Source: Deltaproteobacteria bacterium | Lineage (GTDB): Bacteria; Desulfobacterota; Desulfobaccia; Desulfobaccales; 0-14-0-80-60-11 | Direction of reading: 5' to 3' | Length of the DNA stretch: 48,283 nucleotides | Assembly (NCBI GenBank): GCA_030018495.1 | Contig: JASEFS010000028.1 | Location: forward strand, 1-48,283 | Shown here: positions 1 to 9,065 of the stretch, one piece after another | Layout of the letters: each line of letters begins with the position of its first letter | Position numbering within the stretch: position 1 is the first letter of the stretch | Notes under the pieces: model-generated | What the model saw: the letters and a program-made list of their open reading frames with translations, nothing else | Told to the model about the DNA's origin: nothing | Database searches by the model: none | Program-made: the position numbers and the translations under genes

Positions 1-241
1 CCCCCAACCCCGTATATCGGTAGCCCAGGCTTCCAGCCTGTGCAGGCACGGGCAAGATGCCCGTGCTCCCGGTCGCGGATTCTCACCCCTTCCCCCAACC
101 CCCCTTGCCACCACTGGCCAGAGTATTGATAAACCTTTTGAAATTCTGACCACTGACCACTGGCCACTGACTACTAATTCCCGGCCTTCCCCCCACCTCG
201 CCCCGGAAGCTGGCTACCGCCTCTGCCGGCGGCGGGAAGGC
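1..241. repeat. Repeat-rich DNA upstream of the polymerase remnant
   Basis: No complete gene is visible here. Near 26-42 lies a variant of the CAGGCT/AGCCTG palindrome that recurs near argG. At about 46-66 there is a perfect hairpin with arms GCACGGGCA and TGCCCGTGC around a 3-nt loop. At 148-175 there are four heptads (GACCACT, GACCACT, GGCCACT, GACTACT), the same period-7 structure seen at four other intergenic sites. From about 197 the reading frame of the next gene is open and its translation already resembles the family B polymerase sequence that precedes motif B. Confidence 0.6.
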
Positions 242-1180
242 TTGGTGCCCCGGACGCTGAGGCCGATTTTGAGCTTGAGGGAGCGGCTCAAGACCAAGGC
301 AAAGGAGCTGCCGCCGGATTTGGCCTCATCTTACAAGGAGCGGGCCAATGCCCTCAAGTGGATGCTGGTTACCTGTTTCGGGTATTTGGGCTACAAGAAC
401 GCCCGGTTTGGGCGCATCGAGGCCCACGAAGCGGTGACCGCGTACGGCCGTGACAAGCTCCTGGCCGCCAAGGAAATCTCCGAGGCCGCGGGCTTCACCG
501 TGCTCCACGGCTTGACGGACTGCCTGTGGGTGAAGAAAGAGGGGATGGCCGCGGCGGAACTGGAGGACTTGTGCCGGGACGTCTCGGCGGCCACCGGGGT
601 CAAGCTGTCCCTGGAAGGATGCTACCGCTGGATCGTGTTCATGCCGTCCCGGCAGAACCCGGCGCGCCCGGTGGCCACCCGCTATTTCGGGGTCTTCGAA
701 GACGGCAGCCTCAAAATCCGGGGTCTCATCTGCCGGCGCCGGGATACGCCGCCTTTGGTGCGCCGGGCCCAGGAGGTCCTGTTGGAGCGCCTGGCCGGGG
801 CGGCCACCCTGCCGGAGCTGGCCGCGCTGCGGCCGGAATTGGAGGAATTGGCCGAAAGCTTTCGCCGGCGCCTCCGGGAAGGCGGCATCAACCCAAGGGA
901 GCTGGTGATCACCCGGGTGCTGTCAAAGCCGGTGGAGGACTACAAGGTGGACACCCCCACCGCGCTGGCGGCCCGGCAGTTGGCCCGGGCCGGCGTGCAC
1001 GTGGTCCCCGGCGAGAAAGTGCGCTACGTGCACCGGGAGAGGCGGGGACCCAAGGAGACCCGGGTGGCGGCCGCGCCCTTCATAGATGATCTGGAAGATT
1101 ATGACGCGGGGATTTATCTGGAACTGCTGGAGCGGGCGATCAGTGAAATAATGACAGGGGTGTTTGGGGGCGCGGCCTGA
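242..1180 (+). pseudogene. C-terminal remnant of a family B DNA polymerase (PolB2-like)
   Basis: The 312-residue product matches only the C-terminal part of family B DNA polymerases. It has a motif-B-like segment at about residues 38-57 (ALKWMLVTCFGYLGYKNARF) and a motif-C-like segment at 88-96. The exonuclease domain, the first part of the palm and motif A are missing. The open frame extends upstream to about base 200 with polymerase-like sequence (APEAGYRLCRRREGLVP), so homology begins before the TTG at 242 and then stops abruptly beside a heptad repeat tract. Motif C reads GLTDC (residues 90-94) where active enzymes have GDTDS, so the first catalytic Asp is Leu. Motif B has TCFG in place of the usual NSxYG. 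The family B C-terminal fold is clear. Assignment to the PolB2-type inactivated group and pseudogene status are inference. It could also be an expressed, shortened protein using TTG. Confidence 0.6.
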
Positions 1181-1242
1181 AAAAGCACAGTCGGGACGCC
1201 TGTGCCACCCGTTTCTCAAGCAAAACTCGGGGATAGATCGGC

Positions 1243-1266
1243 GTTCCCAAGCGGGAGCTTGGGAAC
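1243..1266. repeat. Perfect palindrome GTTCCCAAGC-GGGA-GCTTGGGAAC
   Basis: Two 10-bp arms are perfectly complementary around a 4-nt loop. A nearly identical copy lies at 46848-46871 and shorter relatives at 46820-46836 and 46425-46444. It sits between the 3' ends of the polymerase remnant and plsB, so it could act as a bidirectional hairpin, although no T-run follows it. Confidence 0.75.
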
Positions 1267-1334
1267 GAGCCAAAAAAAATCGAGAGCTCTGTCAGGGATA
1301 ATGCGGCTAAAACGGATTCCTCATTCCGGGCTTC

Positions 1335-4031
1335 CTAACGCCTCAAAAAGCGAGCCAGTTGGCGGCCGTAGTAGTCCTTGGCGTCTTCGTCGGAAGGCGG
1401 GCTGAAGGTGGTGGCCCCCTTGCCTTCGGGAACCCGCTTGGTGATGATGCCCTTTTCGCCGAAGAGCTTCAGGGCGTTTTTAAAGTTGGCTTCGGACAGG
1501 GCCTCGGAGCGCTCCACTTCCCCCAATTTGTAAAGCTTGTGGCCGATATTCTGGATGCGCTTCAGGAATTCCTTTTCGCTCCGGGGCTTTTTCTGCAGGT
1601 ACTTGATGGAGCGGAAAACTATCCAGTAGGATTCCAGGTAGTTGTAGAGGAGGTTGGCAAAATAGGCCAGCTCCTTCAAGCCTGAGGCCGAAAGGGTGTA
1701 GCGTTTGCCCTCCCGGTCGAGGTTCACCAGCACGCCCCGGGAGGTGAAGTAAGACAAGGTCTCGTCCACCTGGGCCTCCTGGTCGTCATAGACGAATTCA
1801 TACTTGAACAGGTCTTGCAGAAACTGAAGATCGGTGACGACCTGCTGCCGGTCAAAATCAAAGCCCTGTCCGGCCAGAATGGACAAGGACGCCATGGAGG
1901 CCGGGAGGAAAAAGTGAATGATGTTATTTTTGTAATACTCCAGCAAGGGCCGCTTGGTTTCGTCGATGCTGTAGCCCCCCAAGCCCAGCTCGTCGGTAAG
2001 GCCCTCTTCCTTTTCGATAGGGGTGATCAGCTTGCGGGATTCGCACAAAGCCAGAGTCTCTTCCACCGCGCCGGTGAGCTTGTCCAGGGAATCGGCCTGC
2101 GAGATGCCGCGGTTCCTTAAATAATCCTCCAGCACCTGGATGATCCTGATCAGTTCGCGACGGTAAACGCCTTTGCGGGGATAGGTGAGGAGCGCGGCAC
2201 ACACCAAAGCGAAGGGGGTGACCACGGATATCCGGTTGATGGCCTGGACGACCTGGAAGGAGAGGTCGAGGCTGAGATCCCGGATGCTCTCCGGCTGCTC
2301 CAAATTATATTGCTCCGCGTGATTGGCCAGATAGTCGTTCAGCGAAATGGGCTCGCTGAATTGAATATAGGCCCGGCCATAACGCTTCTTCAGGAACTTC
2401 CGGGCCTTGACCAACTGGCCGACGGACTCCGTCTCCTTTTTCTGCCCTTCCAGTTCCCGGAGGTAGGATTTTTCCTCCAGCACCTGGTCATAGCCGATGT
2501 AGGTCGGCACCAGGAAGAGATCAGGGGTGGCCCCTTCCTTATAGGCTCTCAGGATCATGTTGAGCAGCCCCAGCTTGGGCAGCACCAGCTTGCCGGTGCG
2601 GGACCGTCCCCCCTCAATGAAAAACTCCAGATTGTAGCCGGTTTTGATCAGGGTCTTGATGTAGGTGTACAGAACTTCGGCATAGAGCTTGGCGCCATGG
2701 AAGCGGCGGCGGATAAAAAAAGCCCCGGAATCCCGGAATATCCACCCCAGGGGCCAGAATGCCAGGTTTTTCCCCGCGGCCACCCGCGGCGGGTGCATAT
2801 TGTGCTCGTAAATGTAATAGTTGAGAATCAGATAGTCCAGGTGGCTCTTGTGACAGGGGATAAAAATCAGGGTGCCTTTCTGGCCGGCTTCCCGGACCCG
2901 CTCAAAGCCCTCGCTGTCAAAGAAGATGCCGTCAAACAGGTTGCGGGACAGCCAGCGCACCACCCGGTCCATGATATTGACCAAAAAGACGTTGAAATCC
3001 GCGGAAATTTCCCAAAAATAATCCTGGGCCGTTTTCTTGACCTTGGAAAGCTTTTTTTTCTCCGTTTCCGCGGTATGTTCGATAAAGCGCGTGAGTCCCG
3101 GGTCGGTTAGGGTCAATTCCAGCACCTCTTCCCGGGACTTGATGACGGGTCCGGTGATTATGCGCCGTTTGCGGTCTATGCGGGCGATTAAGTCGCGCCT
3201 GACTTGCTGGGCCAGTTCCCGCAAGGACGCGCCTAAAGGGGCCGCAGCCAGAATCTCCTTAAGGTTGACCGGATCGGCAACCTCAACTACAGCGCGTTTG
3301 GCCTTGAAAAGGCAGAGCCCCAGCTTTCGGAGCTTGCCGGGGTTTTCCCGGTCTCCGAAAAACAGGTCCAGCAGGCCCTTGTCCTCGCGAGCCGGGTCCC
3401 GGCTGTAGATAATCATCTGGGGCACCAGGAAAATGGGAAAATCAACCTGGGACTGGATTTCCAGGAGGTGCCGGATAGGGTCTTCCCGGGGCTTGAGGAA
3501 GCGGTGTCGGAAGCCCACTTGGTCGACCAGGAAGAGCAGCGAGGCGCGCTTTTCTTTTAGTATTTTAAAAAAATAGCCGTCCTGAAAGGGGTTGGGCCAG
3601 GCCCGGCGCCTGGTGAAGTAATTCAGGGTGGCTGAAATGATCTGGATGAGGTGGGAGAAAGGCTGAAACATCCACAAGTTCGTATCAAAGGCCACTTCCG
3701 GGGCAGGCATGCCCAGCTTTTGAAAGCGGCGGTTGAAGAACAGGAAATCCAAGTGGCTGCGATATTTCAGGGCATAAACCACAGCGCCCTGGGAGGCCAC
3801 TTCCTTCAGGCGTTCCTGATGACGCTGGTTAATCGTGACCTTGGAAAAAAACGGGTCCAAAGTAAACCGCAGCAGCAAACCGGGGCGGCTGGGCAGATAA
3901 CCGGCATAGTGAAATTCCTGGCCGCCGAGCCATGAGGTCAGTCGATTGAGCTGGCGCCTGAGCCAGCCCCAGGATTTTTCCTCTTTCGTTGGGACGTCCT
4001 GATGCTGCTTATCCGGGGATTCTGAAGTCAT
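1335..4031 (-). CDS. plsB: Glycerol-3-phosphate 1-O-acyltransferase with tandem acyltransferase domains
   Basis: PlsB acylates sn-glycerol-3-phosphate at position 1, the first step of phospholipid synthesis, at the inner membrane. The catalytic domain is intact: HKSHLD (H394, D399), then GAFFIRR, FIEGGRSRTGK and VPTYIGYD, the four blocks of the family. At 898 residues it is longer than E. coli PlsB (about 807). The extra N-terminal region looks like a second, degenerate acyltransferase domain: YRSHLD at residues 90-95 has Tyr for the catalytic His, followed by FTRRR, a LFLVDQVGF segment where EGGRSR is expected, and FLVPQ. The C-terminal 400 residues resemble the PlsB helical extension. It is the last gene of a minus-strand run, 161 bp after tatC. 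The ribosome site before this ATG is weak. Confidence 0.9.
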   Translation of the reverse strand: MTSESPDKQHQDVPTKEEKSWGWLRRQLNRLTSWLGGQEFHYAGYLPSRPGLLLRFTLDPFFSKVTINQRHQERLKEVASQGAVVYALKYRSHLDFLFFNRRFQKLGMPAPEVAFDTNLWMFQPFSHLIQIISATLNYFTRRRAWPNPFQDGYFFKILKEKRASLLFLVDQVGFRHRFLKPREDPIRHLLEIQSQVDFPIFLVPQMIIYSRDPAREDKGLLDLFFGDRENPGKLRKLGLCLFKAKRAVVEVADPVNLKEILAAAPLGASLRELAQQVRRDLIARIDRKRRIITGPVIKSREEVLELTLTDPGLTRFIEHTAETEKKKLSKVKKTAQDYFWEISADFNVFLVNIMDRVVRWLSRNLFDGIFFDSEGFERVREAGQKGTLIFIPCHKSHLDYLILNYYIYEHNMHPPRVAAGKNLAFWPLGWIFRDSGAFFIRRRFHGAKLYAEVLYTYIKTLIKTGYNLEFFIEGGRSRTGKLVLPKLGLLNMILRAYKEGATPDLFLVPTYIGYDQVLEEKSYLRELEGQKKETESVGQLVKARKFLKKRYGRAYIQFSEPISLNDYLANHAEQYNLEQPESIRDLSLDLSFQVVQAINRISVVTPFALVCAALLTYPRKGVYRRELIRIIQVLEDYLRNRGISQADSLDKLTGAVEETLALCESRKLITPIEKEEGLTDELGLGGYSIDETKRPLLEYYKNNIIHFFLPASMASLSILAGQGFDFDRQQVVTDLQFLQDLFKYEFVYDDQEAQVDETLSYFTSRGVLVNLDREGKRYTLSASGLKELAYFANLLYNYLESYWIVFRSIKYLQKKPRSEKEFLKRIQNIGHKLYKLGEVERSEALSEANFKNALKLFGEKGIITKRVPEGKGATTFSPPSDEDAKDYYGRQLARFLRR

Positions 4032-4192
4032 GCCGCCACAATTCCGCTGAAGGAAGCTTTGTCCATAAGAAATGAAATTATAGAAGAAGGGCTTCTTCTG
4101 TCAACTTAAATGGCTGATATCCGCTGCTGTGTGCTCCCACAGGGAAGACCACCGGTATCAACCCGAAACACTTGTCAGAACCACACCCTGAT

Positions 4193-5059
4193 TTAGTGAT
4201 TATGGGGCAGGTCAGGGCCGCTTGGGTTGGCCGGAACAGCAGCCGCGGCCGGAGCCGGGCGCCGTTCCCCGACCAGACGGACCAGAAGAATGGCTATTTC
4301 GTACATGAGATACATGGGGATAGCCACCACCAGCATGGTTACCAGATCGGCATGAAAGGCCGCGACCACGGCGCTGAGAAGGATAGCCAGCCGCCTCTGG
4401 CTCTTTAAAAAGTCCGCGGTCACCAATCCGGTCCGGGAGAGGATCAAAAAGATCAAGGGCAGCTCGAAGATGAGGCCGAAAAGCAGGAGCAGCCGCAGGC
4501 AGAAATTCACGTATTGGCTGAGATTGAGCATGGAGTAGAGAACTTCGCTCTCATACGCCATGGAAAAGGAGATAATCAGCGGCCACACCAGATAGATGAA
4601 GAATACATCACCCAGAAGAAACGCCAGCGTGCCGAAAGGGACGAAAAAATAGACGTATTTGCGCTCATGCTCGTAGAGAGCCGGAGCCAAAAACAGCCAC
4701 AATTGGTAAAGAATAACCGGGAAGGCCAGGGCCAGGCCGGTGATCAGGGAAATCTTCATCTGCACGAAGAACGGCTCCAGGGGCGCCATATAATTAAGTT
4801 TGTGAGGCGAGACCTTGGGCGGTTCGGGCTTAAGACCCAGGTTCTTCGATAAAGCGGGAAAGGTGCGGGTTACCCAGGAAGAGATTTGATAGTTGATCTT
4901 TTGGGTGAAAGAAGGCTCCCGCAGGGGCCGCTGGATAAAGCGCTCCACCGTATGGGTGAGCGGCCAGGCCACCGCCATGCCGATGAAAAGAGCGATAAAG
5001 GAGACAATCAGGCGCTTGCGCAATTCCTGGAGATGCTCCAGAAAGGACATTTCGGTCAT
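4193..5059 (-). CDS. tatC: Twin-arginine translocase subunit TatC
   Basis: TatC is the multispanning receptor of the Tat pathway, which exports folded proteins across the inner membrane. Conserved segments are visible: LEHLQELRKRL at the cytoplasmic N-terminus, PLEPFFVQMK before TM3, YQLWLFLAPALYEHERKY in the first periplasmic/cytoplasmic turn, and FELPLIFLILSRTGLV, with six hydrophobic spans. A loop of about 50 residues between TM1 and the PLEPF motif is longer than in E. coli. The frame is open up to an ATG at 5140. I prefer the ATG at 5059 because AGGA lies about 7 nt upstream and it places the conserved N-terminal helix at the start, giving 288 residues. No tatA or tatB is present in the window. 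Confidence 0.93.
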   Translation of the reverse strand: MTEMSFLEHLQELRKRLIVSFIALFIGMAVAWPLTHTVERFIQRPLREPSFTQKINYQISSWVTRTFPALSKNLGLKPEPPKVSPHKLNYMAPLEPFFVQMKISLITGLALAFPVILYQLWLFLAPALYEHERKYVYFFVPFGTLAFLLGDVFFIYLVWPLIISFSMAYESEVLYSMLNLSQYVNFCLRLLLLFGLIFELPLIFLILSRTGLVTADFLKSQRRLAILLSAVVAAFHADLVTMLVVAIPMYLMYEIAILLVRLVGERRPAPAAAAVPANPSGPDLPHNH

Positions 5060-5177
5060 GCGTTGTTCCTGTGGAAACCGTCCTTGCTTTGCCGGCCGGG
5101 GCGGCAAAATGCCGTTGATCAGGGCTGCTTGATTTTTCATTTTAAACTATCGGGGAGGCCAGAGCAATGCGCCTGTA

Positions 5178-5909
5178 TCAGGGGTGTGCATGCTCCGGTT
5201 CTGAAGGAACCGAACCTTTTGTGTTGGGGATATGAAGGAGTTCAGAGACCGTAACCATTTCGTATCCCCTGGATTTCAGGGCCGGCAGAACGATTCTCAG
5301 GGCGTCCACCGTATTCTTATGGTCGCGCCGCCCCAGTTCGTCCCCGTCGTGAAAGATAATGATGGCGCCGTTGTGCACCCCCTTTAGAACGTTGGCGGCA
5401 ATCGCCACGTCGTCCAGACCGCGCCAATCTCCGGAATCCACGGACCACAGGACGAGGCGCTCGTGAAGGTGTCCCAAGTAATTTAAAAATCTCTGATTAT
5501 AATTACTGTACGGCGGCCGAAAAAGGTTGCGGTCCGGGGAGCCCAAACAATCAAGTTCCGCTTCGGTCCGCTCCAACTCCTGCTGCCAGGCGGCTTTGTC
5601 CACCTGCGGAAAGCGCTTATGGCTGAAACTGTGATTCTCCACTTCGTGGCCGTGCTTCAGAAGCCCACGAATTATCCGGGGGTATTGGAGCGCATGGCAC
5701 CCCAAAACAAAAAACGTGGCCTTGGCCTGGTACCGGCATAACAAAGAGCAAATTTCTTGGGTATAGGGGGATGGCCCGTCATCAAAAGTCAAGGCGATGC
5801 GTTTTTCCGCGGGGGAACCATGGACGATGAGCGCGGCCGGTTCCGCCCAAACCGGACTGAGGCGCAGCAGGCTAAGGAGAATCGCGGCAATAAGAGTTCC
5901 GGCCAGCAA
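5178..5909 (-). CDS. Secreted polysaccharide deacetylase (NodB family, CE4)
   Basis: CE4 enzymes remove N- or O-acetyl groups from chitin oligomers, peptidoglycan or exopolysaccharide. All five catalytic blocks are present in the 243 residues: TFDDGP (D43, D44), HSFSH (H93, H97), RPPY (131-134), DSGDW (158-162) and FHDG (H187). A signal peptide or N-terminal anchor covers residues 1-22, so it acts outside the cytoplasm. It lies 71 bp after the M24 peptidase gene and 118 bp before tatC on the same strand. The substrate is unknown; peptidoglycan or the exopolymer made by the 18-26 kb locus are both possible, and that link is inference. Confidence 0.9.
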   Translation of the reverse strand: MLAGTLIAAILLSLLRLSPVWAEPAALIVHGSPAEKRIALTFDDGPSPYTQEICSLLCRYQAKATFFVLGCHALQYPRIIRGLLKHGHEVENHSFSHKRFPQVDKAAWQQELERTEAELDCLGSPDRNLFRPPYSNYNQRFLNYLGHLHERLVLWSVDSGDWRGLDDVAIAANVLKGVHNGAIIIFHDGDELGRRDHKNTVDALRIVLPALKSRGYEMVTVSELLHIPNTKGSVPSEPEHAHP

Positions 5910-5956
5910 TTTAAACTTTTATTCGGTAATGCTCTTTGAGTTTTGCGAGGTCTGCA

Positions 5957-5983
5957 TGACCCCGCCCCGTGAGGTGGGGGTCA
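5957..5983 (-). terminator. Hairpin at the stop codon of the M24 peptidase gene
   Basis: On the minus strand TGACCCC and GGGGTCA form a 7-bp outer stem that includes the stop codon of the M24 peptidase gene. No T-run follows, so this is at most a weak or Rho-assisted terminator or an mRNA 3'-end stabiliser. Confidence 0.3.
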
Positions 5984-7168
5984 AATAATGGTTACCTGCC
6001 GGGAGCTCCGGGTCAGCCACTCCACCCCCTGATCCGTGATGCGGCCCGTGTCCTCCAGGCCTACCATGCCTATTTCCGGCAGGAAGAGCTTGGGTTCAAA
6101 GGCCAGCACCATGTCAGCTTCGAAAGGAAAGGGGGAGCGGGCGGTGAGGAGCGGCAGCTCATCAAGCTCCAGCCCTACCCCATGGCCGATGAAGCTCACC
6201 CGGTCGGCGCCCCAGCCCATAAAATATTCCCCCCAGCCATGCTTATCCACCTCATTCACCAGGCGCTGATAAAGATCGCCGGGCTGAACCCCGGCCCTGA
6301 CTTCTGATTCGAAGATGCGAAACAGCTCCAGGATGAGATCATAGGCCCGCCAGGCCATGGCGGGCAGTTCCCGGATGGCGTAAAGGCGGGTCATATCGGC
6401 CACGTAGCCGTCGACGCAGGCGGCCAGGTCGATGCTGATGGGCTCGCCGGCGGCCAGCAGTTTCCGGCCCGCGCCCTGAGGAAAGGCCGGGCTGAAGCCC
6501 AAACCGCCGCTGGGCGTGTCCACATAAGCCGCAGTCAGGCCCGAAACTCCCGAGAGCACGTGGCCATAAAACATTTCCATGTCCCAGCGGCGCACCCGCA
6601 CCAGGCCCTGGTGCTCCAACTGCCGCAGACGGTACTCGATGGCCGCGGTCAATTCCAGTTCGCTCACTCCCGGCTTGATTAAATTAGGGGCTTCTTCCAG
6701 GGCGAGGTCCAGCATGGCCGCGGCCCGCCCGATCCGTTCCAGTTCGTAAGCGCTCTTCACCATGCGCTGGCGGCGGACCAGCAGGGACAGGTCTTTTATC
6801 GCGGCCTGAGGGAACAGGTAATCTTTGAGACGGACATAAAGGCTCGCCGGCAGGACGTCCAGTTCCAGGCCGATGGTGTCCGGCTTGACCGGCATTTCAT
6901 TGATAAAACCCGGAAGCTCCTTCAGATCTCCATAAAAGGCCGTTTCCCAGGGGGTTTCCCCTACTGCGGGATGCTGCCGGGGCCGGCGCACCAATAAGAG
7001 GGGTTTGCCCGTCGCGGGCGCCGCCAGGAAGCCCTCCACCACGGTGCCGGTGTAGTAGAACAGGTCCGCGGGCTGGCGGATGAGGGCCAGGCTGATGTCA
7101 GCTTCAGCCAGCAGGCGCTGGAGATGGTCCACCCGGCTGATGAGTTCGGATTTCGGGACGATTTCCAT
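5981..7168 (-). CDS. M24 family metallopeptidase (Xaa-Pro aminopeptidase-like)
   Basis: The protein has the creatinase/prolidase layout: an N-terminal substrate-binding domain (about residues 1-150) and a C-terminal pita-bread domain. The expected metal ligands are visible: Asp in SIDLAACVDGY, Asp in ADMTR, His in FIGHGVGLE, Glu in LAFEPK and Glu in GLEDTG. It probably cleaves the N-terminal residue from X-Pro peptides in the cytoplasm; no signal peptide is present. Its ATG shares one base with the TGA of the upstream LUD-domain gene (TGATG), so translation is probably coupled. Aminopeptidase P versus prolidase cannot be decided from sequence. Confidence 0.9.
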   Translation of the reverse strand: MEIVPKSELISRVDHLQRLLAEADISLALIRQPADLFYYTGTVVEGFLAAPATGKPLLLVRRPRQHPAVGETPWETAFYGDLKELPGFINEMPVKPDTIGLELDVLPASLYVRLKDYLFPQAAIKDLSLLVRRQRMVKSAYELERIGRAAAMLDLALEEAPNLIKPGVSELELTAAIEYRLRQLEHQGLVRVRRWDMEMFYGHVLSGVSGLTAAYVDTPSGGLGFSPAFPQGAGRKLLAAGEPISIDLAACVDGYVADMTRLYAIRELPAMAWRAYDLILELFRIFESEVRAGVQPGDLYQRLVNEVDKHGWGEYFMGWGADRVSFIGHGVGLELDELPLLTARSPFPFEADMVLAFEPKLFLPEIGMVGLEDTGRITDQGVEWLTRSSRQVTII

Positions 7169-9054
7169 CAGGTTTCCGGATTATACACTGCCACGTCGAG
7201 TTCGGCCGGACCCTGGGCCCCCAGCACCAGGACCTTTTCGATGTCCGTGGTGCGGGTGGGGCCGGTGAGCCAGGTGACCAGGCCGGGAGCCTGCCCCGCG
7301 GTGAGCTGCAAGGCTTCGCCCACAGTTAACCCCGACTGGTCAGGAGGAATCAGGACCACGTGGCGCCGCGCCCTGAAAGGCAGCCAAGCCGCCGGCCAGG
7401 ACCCGGGAGCCACGATAACCGAGCCGGATTCCAGGACGGCTGCCATACCCACCGTGACCGCGGTGTCTATCTCGGAGGGCCAGGAGTCTTGGGCCAGCCG
7501 CGCCTCAACCCCCAGCCCTGCCAACCCGGCGACCGCGGGCTTGGTCAGGTGGTGGTCCTCCAGCCATACCGGACCTGATGCGCCTTCCGCCAGGTAGCGG
7601 GCCAGCGCCTCCGGTCCCTGAATATCCACGAGCCCGGCCCCGGCTTCCTGAAAGCGGCTTTCTGATGTTAAGGACGCGGTTTCCGCAACTTTGGGCGGCT
7701 CTTCAGGAAATTCCTCCGGTAATGTCTGCCTTGCAGGCAACGGGCTAAGCCTTGCCGGGCTTCGCCCGGCGGATTGATGAAAGCTAACCCGCGACAGAGG
7801 TGCGCCCAAAAAGTTTTGGGCCGTTCTCCGGGAAAGGTCCCCGGCGAATCGGCGCAGGGCGGTATCCATGCCGCGGTACAAACGCGGGCGGGCCAGGATA
7901 AGCCCGGCTCCCCGGGAGAGAAGACGCATGCCCCTAAAACGCGTACCCGACTGCCGCACCGACAAAATCTTTTCCGGAAGATCAATGCCCACCGGACATA
8001 TTGCACCGCACGCACCGCATTGGGTGCAAAGACTGGAGATATCGCCCAGGGGGGCCAGGTACCGGGCCAGGAGAATGCCGATGGCCCCGGGATAGACCCT
8101 GCCGTAGAGATGCGCACCGCCGGCTTGGAATACCGGGCAGATATTGAGGCAGGCGCCGCAGCGCAAGCAGTACAAAGCTTCCTGCATGTCCGCATCGGCC
8201 ACCAGGCGGCGCCGGCCGTTGTCCAACAAGACCAGGTAAAAGCTCTGATAATCGCCATCCTGGTGGGGCTTCAGACCATGTATAAAATGCACCAATGCGG
8301 TGAGGCGCTGGCCGGTGGCGCTGGCCGGCAAAAGGCGCAGGAATGGTTCCAACTCCGGCAGGGTGGGAATCACCTTTTCCAAACCCATAAGCGCCACGTG
8401 AACCCGCGGCAGGGCCAGGCTCTGGCGCAGATTGCTCTCATTTTCCAGGAAAACCAGGGTCCCTTCCCGAGCCGCCGCGAAATTGACGCCGGTGATACCC
8501 ATCTGGGCTTCGCCGAAGCGGGACTTGAGCCAGAGGCTGGCCGCCTGGCAGAGGGCCGCCGGCTCCGCCGGGCAATCGAGCCCCAGGTGCTTCGCAAAGA
8601 TGGCGGCTATCTGGCCGCGGTTGAGGTGCAGGGCCGGAGCTGTCAAGTGGGCCGGGGCGTGGCCCGCCAGCTGGATAATGAATTCCCCCAGATCGGTTTC
8701 GGTCACTTCCAAACCGGCCTGAACCAGAAAAGGATTGAGCCGGATCTCCTCGGTGGTCATGGATTTGGATTTGACCACCTTTTCGACCTTATGACGCCGG
8801 GCAATCTGGAGAATATGCTGCCGGGCCTGTGCGGCGTCCCGGGCCTGAAGCACCGTGCCGCCCCAACCTTCAACTCTTCTCTGGAGCGCAGCAAGAAGGT
8901 CATCCAGGCGGCTGACGGCCTGCGCTTTGCTTTCCCGGGCTTGGCGGCGCCAGGTTTCCCACTCCGGGTATTCCCGGACCAGGCGCTCCCGGGCGGCCAG
9001 GGCCCGGTGCGCGGCGGCCCGCACTGTCTGCGGCGATGTCGGCGCGGCGCTCAT
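7168..9054 (-). CDS. LutB-LutC fusion: LUD-domain Fe-S oxidoreductase
   Basis: Residues 1 to about 290 form a LutB/LldF-type LUD domain (note KSKSMTTEEI). Two ferredoxin-like 4Fe-4S sites follow, CLRCGACLNICP near 298 and CTQCGACGAICP near 343. Residues from about 480 to 628 form a second LUD domain of the LutC type, with a run (TVGMAAVLESGS) typical of that family. In Bacillus the three-protein LutABC complex oxidises L-lactate; here B and C are one polypeptide and no LutA-type cysteine-rich subunit is in the window. The proline-rich linker (about residues 425-475) is encoded by DNA with two palindromes. The gene starts 11 bp after ppiD ends and overlaps the M24 gene by one base. Lactate use is inference; other 2-hydroxy acids are possible. 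Confidence 0.85.
   Translation of the reverse strand: MSAAPTSPQTVRAAAHRALAARERLVREYPEWETWRRQARESKAQAVSRLDDLLAALQRRVEGWGGTVLQARDAAQARQHILQIARRHKVEKVVKSKSMTTEEIRLNPFLVQAGLEVTETDLGEFIIQLAGHAPAHLTAPALHLNRGQIAAIFAKHLGLDCPAEPAALCQAASLWLKSRFGEAQMGITGVNFAAAREGTLVFLENESNLRQSLALPRVHVALMGLEKVIPTLPELEPFLRLLPASATGQRLTALVHFIHGLKPHQDGDYQSFYLVLLDNGRRRLVADADMQEALYCLRCGACLNICPVFQAGGAHLYGRVYPGAIGILLARYLAPLGDISSLCTQCGACGAICPVGIDLPEKILSVRQSGTRFRGMRLLSRGAGLILARPRLYRGMDTALRRFAGDLSRRTAQNFLGAPLSRVSFHQSAGRSPARLSPLPARQTLPEEFPEEPPKVAETASLTSESRFQEAGAGLVDIQGPEALARYLAEGASGPVWLEDHHLTKPAVAGLAGLGVEARLAQDSWPSEIDTAVTVGMAAVLESGSVIVAPGSWPAAWLPFRARRHVVLIPPDQSGLTVGEALQLTAGQAPGLVTWLTGPTRTTDIEKVLVLGAQGPAELDVAVYNPET
7727..7770. repeat. 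Two palindromes inside the LutB-LutC linker coding region
   Basis: TGCCT-TGC-AGGCA (7727-7739) and GCCGGGC-TTC-GCCCGGC (7754-7770) sit side by side in the part of the gene that encodes the linker between the Fe-S and LutC domains. The paired-hairpin arrangement resembles the intergenic palindrome pairs near 46970-47010. Confidence 0.5.
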
Positions 9055-9065
9055 TGTTCCATTAG

